Part shown: positions 1 to 5,515 of the stretch, piece by piece
How positions within the stretch are numbered: the first letter of the stretch is position 1
Layout of the letters: every line of letters begins with the position of its first letter
Source of the DNA: an uncultured Oscillospiraceae bacterium
GTDB taxonomy: Bacteria; Bacillota; Clostridia; Oscillospirales; Acutalibacteraceae
Length of the DNA stretch: 5,515 bases
Assembly: GCA_902490145.1 (NCBI GenBank)
Contig: CABUCT010000086.1
Span: forward strand, 1 to 5,515
Direction: 5' to 3'
Made by a program: the position numbers and the translations under genes
The notes under the pieces: generated by a model
Told to the model about the DNA's origin: nothing
Databases searched by the model: none
The model's input: only the letters and a program-made list of their open reading frames with translations

Positions 1-44
1 GAAAATTGTCCCCCACACAAAGCAGGGTTCGGATTTGCGTTCAA
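1..44. other. Window edge downstream of the tRNA, no feature recognised
   Basis: This stretch lies 3' of the minus-strand tRNA. It shows no T-rich terminator hairpin, no second tRNA with a foldable cloverleaf and no convincing open reading frame. If the tRNA transcript ends by intrinsic termination, the terminator lies outside the window, or the tRNA is the first gene of a longer tRNA transcript. Confidence 0.5.
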
Positions 45-120
45 TGGTGGACCTAAAGGGATTCGAACCCTCGACCTCTCGGATGCGAACCGAACGCTCT
101 CCCAACTGAGCTACAGGCCC
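45..120 (-). tRNA. tRNA-Ala, anticodon CGC, CCA encoded
   Basis: The reverse complement folds into a complete 76-nt cloverleaf. It has a 7-bp acceptor stem (GGGCCTG with TAGGTCC), a 4-bp D stem (GCTC/GAGC) around an 8-nt loop, a 5-bp anticodon stem, a 5-nt variable region, and a T stem with the loop TTCGAAT. The discriminator is A73 and the 3' CCA is encoded at 45-47. The anticodon loop is TTCGCAT, with the anticodon CGC at 85-87, which reads the alanine codon GCG. The third acceptor pair is G3-U70, the main identity signal for alanyl-tRNA synthetase, which independently supports alanine. Four G-U wobbles are present (3:70, 7:66, 27:43, 49:65), and two of them are adjacent at the acceptor/T-stem junction. 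It is transcribed away from the protein-coding operon. Confidence 0.96.
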
Positions 121-121
121 A

Positions 122-145
122 TAATTATAACGGATTAATTATAAC
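122..145. repeat. 10-bp direct repeat spanning the tRNA -10 box
   Basis: TAATTATAAC occurs at 122-131 and again at 136-145, with a 14-bp period. On the minus strand each copy carries a TATAAT. The copy at 143-138 is correctly placed to be the tRNA promoter -10. The copy at 129-124 would start transcription near 117, inside the mature tRNA, so it is unlikely to be productive. The repeat may be chance in AT-rich DNA or a small local duplication. Confidence 0.6.
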
Positions 146-165
146 ATTCTATATTTTTTTGTCAA
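138..165 (-). promoter_or_regulatory. Strong sigma-A promoter of the tRNA-Ala gene
   Basis: Read on the minus strand, a consensus -35 TTGACA (165-160) is followed by a 16-bp spacer and a consensus -10 TATAAT (143-138). A TG dinucleotide one base upstream of the -10 makes it an extended -10. The expected transcription start is near 131, about ten bases before the mature tRNA 5' end at 120. This suits a stable-RNA gene with a short leader removed by RNase P. The match is by eye and the start site is inferred. Confidence 0.85.
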
Positions 166-195
166 GATAATTTTTATTAATATAATAATTTATGG

Positions 196-224
196 TTGTT
201 AATTTGCATATTTAGTGATATACT
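196..224 (+). promoter_or_regulatory. Probable promoter of the tepA-uppP-spoIIIE-ygiQ operon
   Basis: A -35-like TTGTTA (196-201, four of six consensus bases) sits 17 bp upstream of a -10-like TATACT (219-224). The -10 is preceded by TGA (216-218), giving an extended -10. Transcription would start near 231 and leave a leader of about 80 nt before the tepA ATG at 314. The element is back-to-back with the tRNA promoter, the two -35 boxes being about 30 bp apart. A weaker alternative is TTGATT (252-257) with TACACA (275-280) at 17-bp spacing. No convincing forespore-type (sigma-F/G) promoter was recognised. Confidence 0.5.
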
Positions 225-276
225 TAATAAAAATTGTTATATGTTGGTCTCTTGATTATTTTTCAGCTTTCCTGTA

Positions 277-298
277 CACAATAGTATTAACTATTGTG
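277..298 (+). promoter_or_regulatory. Perfect inverted repeat in the tepA leader, candidate operator or RNA hairpin
   Basis: CACAATAGT (277-285) and ACTATTGTG (290-298) are exact reverse complements separated by the 4-nt loop ATTA, a perfect 9-bp dyad. The last base of the right arm, G298, is also the first base of the GAGGAG Shine-Dalgarno sequence. As RNA this would be a hairpin directly against the ribosome-binding site. As DNA it is a 22-bp palindromic operator shape about 45-70 bp downstream of the predicted start site. No U-run follows, so it is not an intrinsic terminator. I do not recognise it as the site of a named regulator. Confidence 0.6.
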
Positions 299-303
299 AG
301 GAG
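298..303 (+). promoter_or_regulatory. Shine-Dalgarno sequence that sets the tepA start
   Basis: GAGGAG lies 10 nt before the ATG at 314. It is the only good ribosome-binding site near the 5' end of this reading frame, so the ATG at 314 is chosen over the in-frame GTG codons at 215 and 296. The GTG at 215 lacks a Shine-Dalgarno sequence and overlaps the predicted promoter. Confidence 0.85.
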
Positions 304-313
304 TGGAAGATAT

Positions 314-1039
314 ATGAATAATCTTGATAATATGTCAGAGTTGATCCCGGATGTTCAAAGTGAACCCGTTGAGGTTGAAGTTGAAGAGGATACTTCTTCA
401 AAACCAAATGACGGATTTCCTGCGGTGACACCTGCCAAAGGAAAACATGTTCTTCATTGCCTTACGATTATTGGACAGATTGAGGGTCACTATGCATTAC
501 CTGCAAATAACAAGTCAACAAAATATGAGGAAATAATACCTCAGCTTATTGCTGTTGAAGAGTCTAAGGAAATAGAAGGTCTTTTAATTATTCTGAACAC
601 TGTCGGCGGAGATGTTGAAGCCGGCCTTGCCATTTCAGAATTAATAAGTGGAATGAAAAAACCAACTGTATCATTGGTTCTTGGCGGCGGTCATTCAATA
701 GGTGTGCCTTTGGCTGTTTCAGCTAAAAAATCATTTATTGCAAGATCTGCAACAATGACTATTCATCCGGTAAGGATGAACGGTCTTGTTTTGGGTATTC
801 AGCAAAGTTTTGATACTTTTTTGAGAATGCAAGACAGAATTACTGAATTTGTTGTTAACAACTCAAATATAAGTCAGCCAAGATTTCATGAATTGATGAT
901 GAAAAATGATCAGCTTATTACTGATGTAGGAAGTATGCTTGATGGAAAACAGGCAGTTGAAGAGGGAATAATAGATTACCTCGGTGGATTATCCGACGCT
1001 TTGTCATGTCTTTACAATTTAATTGAAAAGGGGAAATAA
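314..1039 (+). CDS. tepA: TepA-like ClpP-family serine protease
   Basis: The product is a 241-residue protein of the ClpP/crotonase fold, closest in recognisable features to TepA (YmfB) of B. subtilis, which is about the same length. That protein has been linked to protein translocation and to spore outgrowth through degradation of small acid-soluble proteins. Residues 1-45 are acidic and low in complexity, with no signal peptide, so it should be cytosolic. The core shows the NTVGGDVEAG segment (about 95-104), equivalent to the ClpP oxyanion-loop region. The candidate catalytic serine is S128 in GGGHSIGVP, the histidine H151 in TMTIHPVR, and the aspartate D204 in LITDVG. A GIIDYLGG segment (about 218-225) follows, as in ClpP/SppA relatives. 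All three triad positions are intact. The ATG follows GAGGAG. Starting at GTG 215 would add 33 hydrophobic residues and is judged wrong. uppP begins 2 nt downstream. The substrate is unknown. Confidence 0.9.
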   Translation: MNNLDNMSELIPDVQSEPVEVEVEEDTSSKPNDGFPAVTPAKGKHVLHCLTIIGQIEGHYALPANNKSTKYEEIIPQLIAVEESKEIEGLLIILNTVGGDVEAGLAISELISGMKKPTVSLVLGGGHSIGVPLAVSAKKSFIARSATMTIHPVRMNGLVLGIQQSFDTFLRMQDRITEFVVNNSNISQPRFHELMMKNDQLITDVGSMLDGKQAVEEGIIDYLGGLSDALSCLYNLIEKGK

Positions 1040-1041
1040 GT

Positions 1042-1899
1042 ATGTCAATATGGAAAGGAATTTTTTTGGGTATTATACAAGGATTATCTGAATTTCTTCC
1101 AATATCAAGCAGCGGACATTTAAAACTATTTCAACATTTATTCGGGATAAAGGAAGATAACCTGTTTATTACGGTTATGCTTCATGTCGGAACACTTGTT
1201 GCTGTTTTTATAGTTTACCACAGCTTGATCGGAAAAATGATTATAGAATTCTTTAAGTCAATAAAAGATATTTTTACCGGCAAATTTAAGTTTAATGAAA
1301 TGAATATGGAACGTCGTATGATGGTAATGGTTATAATTTCGACAGCTCTGCTTGGAATTATGGTTGTACCCGTATTTGGCGGCAACTCTCTTAAAGATTA
1401 CATAGAAAGACTGAATAACTGTGAAAGTATAATTCCCCTTGGATTTGCGTTTTTAATCACAGGATTGCTTCTTATTATCACTTTTATTATTACAAAAAAA
1501 ATGGGTAAAAAAAGACAAAATGCAAAAGTAAAGGATGCTCTTATTATAGGTGCTGCTCAATGTGTTGCGACCGTTTCCGGTATTTCACGTTCTGGATCAA
1601 CTGTGGCAGCGGGATTACTTTGCGGACTAAACCGTGAATATATGGTTCAATACTCATTTATTTTGAGTATACCTGTAATTATTGCTTCTGCACTTTCTGA
1701 GGGCAAAGATGCTATTGCCGTTGGAATAAATGTTGAAATTATGCCTCTTATATTTGGTGTTATTGCAGCATTAATAAGCGGTATTGCAGCAATTAAATTC
1801 ATTGAGTGGTTAATAAAAAAGGACAGATACAATTTATTTGGTTATTATTGCGGAGCACTTGGAATCCTGACAATAATTCTTGGAATTTGCGGAGTATAA
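1042..1899 (+). CDS. uppP: Undecaprenyl-diphosphatase (UppP/BacA family)
   Basis: The product is a 285-residue polytopic membrane protein, slightly longer than the roughly 270 residues usual for the family. UppP removes a phosphate from undecaprenyl pyrophosphate to regenerate the lipid carrier for peptidoglycan and other wall polymers, and its overproduction gives bacitracin resistance. The first family motif is complete: Q13 and E17 form the (E/Q)xxxE pattern, followed by FLPISSSGH with S22-S24 and H26. The second motif reads GISRSGST (180-187) with the key R183, but the proline usual before its glycine is serine (S179). Hydrophobic segments lie roughly at 41-60, 92-112, 131-150, 200-217, 231-252 and 264-283, with a short basic cytosolic stretch at 152-163. 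The start follows AAAGGGG with 8-nt spacing and lies 2 nt after tepA, so translation is probably coupled. The spoIIIE start is 20 nt downstream. Confidence 0.95.
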   Translation: MSIWKGIFLGIIQGLSEFLPISSSGHLKLFQHLFGIKEDNLFITVMLHVGTLVAVFIVYHSLIGKMIIEFFKSIKDIFTGKFKFNEMNMERRMMVMVIISTALLGIMVVPVFGGNSLKDYIERLNNCESIIPLGFAFLITGLLLIITFIITKKMGKKRQNAKVKDALIIGAAQCVATVSGISRSGSTVAAGLLCGLNREYMVQYSFILSIPVIIASALSEGKDAIAVGINVEIMPLIFGVIAALISGIAAIKFIEWLIKKDRYNLFGYYCGALGILTIILGICGV

Positions 1900-1919
1900 A
1901 AACAATGGTGAGGTAAAAA

Positions 1920-4349
1920 ATGGCTACTCGTAAAAATGCAAAAGGAAAGAAAAATACAAAAAAAGCAGTTAATAAATTCTATAACAGTCAGATAGCAGCT
2001 GTTATCACATTTTTCTTGTCAATTTTGTTTTTGCTGTTTTCAATAATAGAAGGAGAAAATGTTTGGAATAATATTCATAACTTTTTCCTTGGAACATTTG
2101 GATTCTTGTCGTTTCCGATTTTTATTTTGTCGGCATATATTTCAGTGAGAATTTCTTTTGGAAAGTTTGACGGTGAAGTTCTTTTACGAGTAATCGGGGA
2201 GTCGGCTTTTATAGTTTTTCTTGCTTCGGTAGTAAATATATTTGCTTATGAAGACGGTATAGGATACGGTACATATCTCTTAATTGAATATAAAAACGGA
2301 ATTTCGGGAGGCGGAATACTGGGCGGATTGCTTGGATATCCTTTTGCAAAATTCTTTGGAATTACGGGTGCGGCAATTATCCTTATTTTAATTATGGTTC
2401 TTCTTGTGTTTCTTACAACCGGAATGACTTTAATGCAATTTTTTACTGCAATGTCAAAGCCTGCAAAGAAAATTAAAGATGATACTCAAAACATAATTGA
2501 AATGGGAAAGGTTGCTTTATCACAAAGAAAAAATAATTATGATATTTCTCTTGATGGAATGCCCGAACAGCCTCAAAAGTCAAAGGAAAAAACAAATCTT
2601 TCAACAAAACAAAAACGTGTTATTGATTTATATAATGACGAACCGGAAGAACAGCCTGTGATTGAACAGGAAGATGAAGAAGTGAATGAATATTCTCAAT
2701 ACGACGATATTCAGGAAACAAATCCGGATATAGACGATATTATCAATGGAATAAACGAACGTTCTTTAATAAATACGGAAGAACCGGAAGTAAAAAATAC
2801 TCCAAAGCCTAATGTAAATACAAACCCCGGAATTATAGTAACTTCCGATGAGCCGGAAGAATACCGTTATCCACCGCTCTCTTTGCTTGAGGAAAGCAGC
2901 AGTGGAGAAGATTCTAATATAGGTGAGGAACTCAAAAAAAATGCCGAGCGTCTTGTAGATACTCTCAGAAGTTTTGGTGTTGAGACAAGAATTATCAATA
3001 TAAGCAGAGGTCCGACTGTAACAAGGTATGAGCTTCAGCCTGCTGCGGGTGTAAAAATCAGCAAAATTACAAATTTGGCCGATGATATCGCCCTTAATCT
3101 GGCAACTTCCGGAGTCAGAATAGAAGCTCCTATTCCGAATAAAGCAGCTGTCGGTATTGAGGTTCCGAATAAATCTGTTGCTTCGGTAAGTCTTAGGGAG
3201 ATTATTGGATCTAAAAAGTTCGAAGAAGCGAAGAGCAAACTTACAGTGGCAGTCGGTAAGGATATTGCCGGTAATGTTGTTACCGCAGACCTTGCCAAAA
3301 TGCCCCATCTTCTTATCGCAGGTACTACCGGTTCAGGAAAATCTGTATGTATAAACAGTTTTATTTTAAGTACTCTTTATAAAGCTTCTCCCGAAGAAGT
3401 AAAGCTTATAATGATAGACCCAAAAGTAGTTGAATTAGAGGTTTATAACGGATTACCAAATCTTATGATTCCGGTTGTTACTGATCCTAAAAAGGCTTCA
3501 GGTACACTTGGCTGGGCAGTTACCGAAATGGAAGAAAGATATAAATTATTCGGTGAATGTAAAGTTCGTGATCTAAAATCTTATAACGAATTTGCCAAAA
3601 AAACAGAAGGATATAAGACTAAACCTCAGATACTTATTGTGGTCGATGAGTTGAATGATCTTATGATGGCGGCACCAAAAGAGGTTGAAGATTCTATTTG
3701 CCGTTTGGCACAGAAGGCAAGAGCCGCCGGAATGCATTTAGTTGTTGCTACACAAAGACCGTCAGTTGATGTTATTACCGGACTTATTAAAGCAAATATA
3801 CCAAGCCGAATTGCACTTAAGGTTTCTAACCGTGCGGATTCAGGTACGATTATTGATACAGTAGGTGCCGAAAAGCTTCTTGGTAAGGGCGATATGCTGT
3901 TTTATCCTGTCGGATCTTCAAAACCAATTCGAGTTCAAGGCTGTTGGGTATCCGATAATGAAATTAAAGATGTTGTTAATTATATTATCGGCGAAAGCGA
4001 AAATGAAGCTAAGTATGATGAAACAGTAACAGAAACTATTGACAAGCTTGCCGCTGAAGTGGGCAAGAATAAAAAGGCAGTTGTTGTTGACGGAAGCGGT
4101 GGTGATGCCGAAGAAGATGAAATGCTTTCAAGTGCCATTGAAGTAGTTATTGATGCCGGAAGTGCCTCGACCTCTTTGTTACAGAGAAAATTAAAACTAG
4201 GATACGGACGAGCTGCAAGAATTATAGATTCAATGGAGTCCAAAGGTATTGTCGGACCATATGAAGGTTCAAAGCCACGAAAGGTATTAATTTCAAGGCA
4301 GCAGTGGTTAGAAATGAAAATGAACGGAACAGACGATAGTGATGAATGA
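1920..4349 (+). CDS. spoIIIE: SpoIIIE/FtsK-family DNA translocase
   Basis: The product is an 809-residue septal DNA pump, a usual length for SpoIIIE. It should use ATP to drive double-stranded DNA through the closing division or sporulation septum. A lysine-rich start (residues 3-18) precedes four membrane segments (about 24-43, 54-77, 91-110, 148-170), which favours SpoIIIE/FtsK over the soluble relative SftA. An acidic, Asn/Gln/Pro-rich linker spans about 175-315 with repeated EEP/DEPEE motifs. The motor has an alpha domain from about 332, Walker A GTTGSGKS (468-475, K474) and Walker B ILIVVDEL (D576, E577), followed by ATQRPSVDVITGLIKANIPSR. A C-terminal gamma winged helix (about 733-800) carries ASTSLLQRKLKLGYGRAARI, the type that reads orienting DNA sequences. 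Two positions are odd: N579 where DELADLM is usual, and G642 where DSRTI is usual. The GGTGAGG ribosome site lies 6 nt before the ATG. The stop overlaps ygiQ. Whether it serves sporulation, vegetative division or both cannot be told from sequence. Confidence 0.95.
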   Translation: MATRKNAKGKKNTKKAVNKFYNSQIAAVITFFLSILFLLFSIIEGENVWNNIHNFFLGTFGFLSFPIFILSAYISVRISFGKFDGEVLLRVIGESAFIVFLASVVNIFAYEDGIGYGTYLLIEYKNGISGGGILGGLLGYPFAKFFGITGAAIILILIMVLLVFLTTGMTLMQFFTAMSKPAKKIKDDTQNIIEMGKVALSQRKNNYDISLDGMPEQPQKSKEKTNLSTKQKRVIDLYNDEPEEQPVIEQEDEEVNEYSQYDDIQETNPDIDDIINGINERSLINTEEPEVKNTPKPNVNTNPGIIVTSDEPEEYRYPPLSLLEESSSGEDSNIGEELKKNAERLVDTLRSFGVETRIINISRGPTVTRYELQPAAGVKISKITNLADDIALNLATSGVRIEAPIPNKAAVGIEVPNKSVASVSLREIIGSKKFEEAKSKLTVAVGKDIAGNVVTADLAKMPHLLIAGTTGSGKSVCINSFILSTLYKASPEEVKLIMIDPKVVELEVYNGLPNLMIPVVTDPKKASGTLGWAVTEMEERYKLFGECKVRDLKSYNEFAKKTEGYKTKPQILIVVDELNDLMMAAPKEVEDSICRLAQKARAAGMHLVVATQRPSVDVITGLIKANIPSRIALKVSNRADSGTIIDTVGAEKLLGKGDMLFYPVGSSKPIRVQGCWVSDNEIKDVVNYIIGESENEAKYDETVTETIDKLAAEVGKNKKAVVVDGSGGDAEEDEMLSSAIEVVIDAGSASTSLLQRKLKLGYGRAARIIDSMESKGIVGPYEGSKPRKVLISRQQWLEMKMNGTDDSDE

Positions 4350-5515
4350 TTTTTTGCCTATAAACAAATCCGATATGAAAAAAAAAGGTTGGGATCAGCT
4401 GGATTTTCTTGTGGTTACAGGAGATGCATATGTTGATCATCCGAGTTTTGGTACTGCTATAATTTCAAGAGTTATTGAGGCTGAAGGTTATCGTGTCGGG
4501 ATTCTTGCACAGCCTGATTGGAGATCTGACAAAGATTTCACTCGATTCGGACGTCCGAAATATGCAGTAATGATTTCATCGGGTAATATAGATTCTATGG
4601 TTGCACATTATACCGCTGCCAAAAGGAAAAGACATGATGATGCGTATTCAGCAGGGAATAAAGCGGGTAAGAGACCTGACAGAGCTGTCGAAGTATACTG
4701 TAAAAAATTCAGAAAGATATATCCCGATCTTCCGATTGTTATAGGAGGACTTGAAGCATCTTTAAGACGTTTTGCCCATTATGATTATTGGGATGACAGT
4801 GTTCACAAGTCGATTCTTTTGGAGAGCAATGCTGATCTGCTTACATATGGAATGGGAGAAAATCAGACCATTGAAATAGTAAATCGATTGGCAAACGGTG
4901 AAAGGATCAAGGATTTAACAGATATAAAAGGAACTTGTTATATTTCTGAAAAACCTGTTATCGGCACATTTTTGCCTTCTTATGAAGAAGTTTGTGATGA
5001 CAAAAAAGCTTATGCAAAGGCAAGCCGAGTGGAACTGGACGAGCAGGATCATATCAGAGGAAAAATGTTGATTCAAAAATCCGGAAAAGTATTTTTGGTC
5101 CAAAATCAGCCCATGCCACCGCTTACGACGCCTGAGCTTGACCGTGTTTACAGTTTACCTTATATGAGATATTACCATCCGATTTATGAGGTTGAGGGTG
5201 GAGTTCCTGCTATTAAAGAGGTGGAATTTTCAATTACTCATAATCGAGGTTGTTTTGGAGCATGTAATTTTTGTTCTTTAGCTTTTCATCAGGGAAGATT
5301 TATAACGTGCAGAAGCGAAGAATCGGTTTTGAAAGAGGCTGAAATGCTGACGCATAATTCTCATTTTAAAGGATATATTCATGACGTTGGTGGTCCAACC
5401 GCGAATTTTCGCAGACCTTCCTGTGATCTTCAGCTTAAAAATGGTCTTTGTAAAGGCAAGAAATGCTTGGCACCGGCTCCTTGTAAAAATCTTGTTTCTA
5501 ATCATCGGGAGTACC
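4342..5515 (+). CDS. ygiQ: YgiQ-family radical SAM protein, 3' end outside window
   Basis: An open frame of 391 codons runs off the window end without a stop. Family members are usually about 600-740 residues, so roughly the last third or more is missing. The start reads MNDFLPINKSDM, then WDQLDFLVVTGDAYVDHPSFG (residues 17-37), the family hallmark, followed by IVIGGLEASLRRFAHYDYWDD (about 133-153). The radical SAM iron-sulfur motif CxxxCxxC is C304, C308 and C311 in GCFGACNFC, followed by the typical FHQGR. The HDVGGPTANF segment follows (about 348-357). Four more cysteines (361, 370, 375, 381) match the conserved post-domain cysteine-rich region and may bind a second metal cluster. The reaction catalysed is unknown. 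The ATG at 4342 overlaps the spoIIIE stop by 8 nt. No strong Shine-Dalgarno is seen, so translation probably depends on coupling. ATG 4346 fails after five codons. Confidence 0.93.
   Translation, partial: MNDFLPINKSDMKKKGWDQLDFLVVTGDAYVDHPSFGTAIISRVIEAEGYRVGILAQPDWRSDKDFTRFGRPKYAVMISSGNIDSMVAHYTAAKRKRHDDAYSAGNKAGKRPDRAVEVYCKKFRKIYPDLPIVIGGLEASLRRFAHYDYWDDSVHKSILLESNADLLTYGMGENQTIEIVNRLANGERIKDLTDIKGTCYISEKPVIGTFLPSYEEVCDDKKAYAKASRVELDEQDHIRGKMLIQKSGKVFLVQNQPMPPLTTPELDRVYSLPYMRYYHPIYEVEGGVPAIKEVEFSITHNRGCFGACNFCSLAFHQGRFITCRSEESVLKEAEMLTHNSHFKGYIHDVGGPTANFRRPSCDLQLKNGLCKGKKCLAPAPCKNLVSNHREY

Noticed and set aside
21..42. T-arm-like GGGTTCGGAT on the plus strand, considered as part of a second tRNA
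   Set aside because: The flanks do not pair into a T stem or an acceptor stem, and no anticodon arm is present.
215..313. In-frame 33-residue hydrophobic extension of tepA from a GTG at 215, resembling a membrane anchor
   Set aside because: There is no Shine-Dalgarno before 215, the codon overlaps the predicted -10 region, and the segment covers the inverted repeat and the strong GAGGAG site. The known TepA length fits the ATG at 314.
2442..2870. Low-complexity acidic repeat-like region in spoIIIE, considered as a frameshift or foreign insertion
   Set aside because: A poorly conserved acidic linker between the membrane domain and the motor is normal for this family, and the reading frame is uninterrupted.
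2766..3308. 180-codon minus-strand open frame opposite spoIIIE
   Set aside because: It is antisense to the well-conserved translocase motor, its protein has no recognisable domain, and no promoter or ribosome site was seen. It is a shadow of the real gene.
4346..4363. ATGA-type start for ygiQ at 4346, overlapping the spoIIIE stop
   Set aside because: That frame reaches a stop after five codons. The frame from ATG 4342 stays open to the window end and matches the YgiQ family from its first residues.
4222..4440. 72-codon minus-strand open frame across the spoIIIE/ygiQ junction
   Set aside because: Both plus-strand genes overlapping it are recognisable conserved families, and the junction is explained by their 8-nt overlap.

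Overview
The window is AT-rich bacterial chromosome that looks like a Firmicutes/Clostridia genome. The reasons are low-GC codon use, strong purine-rich Shine-Dalgarno sequences, sigma-A-type promoters with extended -10 elements, and a TepA-like ClpP-family protease gene close to a SpoIIIE/FtsK gene. That gene pairing is known from endospore formers such as Bacillus subtilis (tepA-ylzJ-spoIIIE). An anaerobic gut Clostridia member (Oscillospirales/Ruminococcaceae-like) would fit, but this is an inference from gene content, not a phylogenetic result.

Layout: a tRNA-Ala gene (anticodon CGC) lies on the minus strand at 45-120, with its own near-perfect sigma-A promoter at 138-165. Divergent from it, on the plus strand, a second extended -10 promoter (196-224) precedes a leader with a perfect 9-bp inverted repeat that abuts the Shine-Dalgarno sequence. 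Four tightly packed plus-strand genes follow: tepA (ClpP-like protease, 314-1039), uppP (undecaprenyl-diphosphatase, 1042-1899), spoIIIE/ftsK (DNA translocase, 1920-4349) and a YgiQ-family radical SAM gene (4342 to the window end, incomplete). The gene junctions are a 2-nt gap, a 20-nt gap and an 8-nt overlap, and no terminator is visible between them, so one operon is likely.

How the genes fit together: the DNA translocase clears chromosomal DNA through a closing septum, including the sporulation septum in spore formers. UppP regenerates the lipid carrier needed for wall synthesis. TepA is a cytosolic ClpP-fold serine protease linked in B. subtilis to protein translocation and to spore outgrowth. 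A division/envelope/sporulation theme is plausible. The YgiQ-family radical SAM enzyme has no established function and may be co-transcribed only by proximity.

No CRISPR array, insertion sequence, phage gene or defence system is visible. I found no clearly new system. The more interesting points are the inverted repeat at the tepA Shine-Dalgarno sequence, unusual substitutions at normally conserved positions of the translocase motor and of UppP, the uppP insertion between tepA and spoIIIE, and a wobble-rich tRNA-Ala(CGC) in an AT-rich genome.
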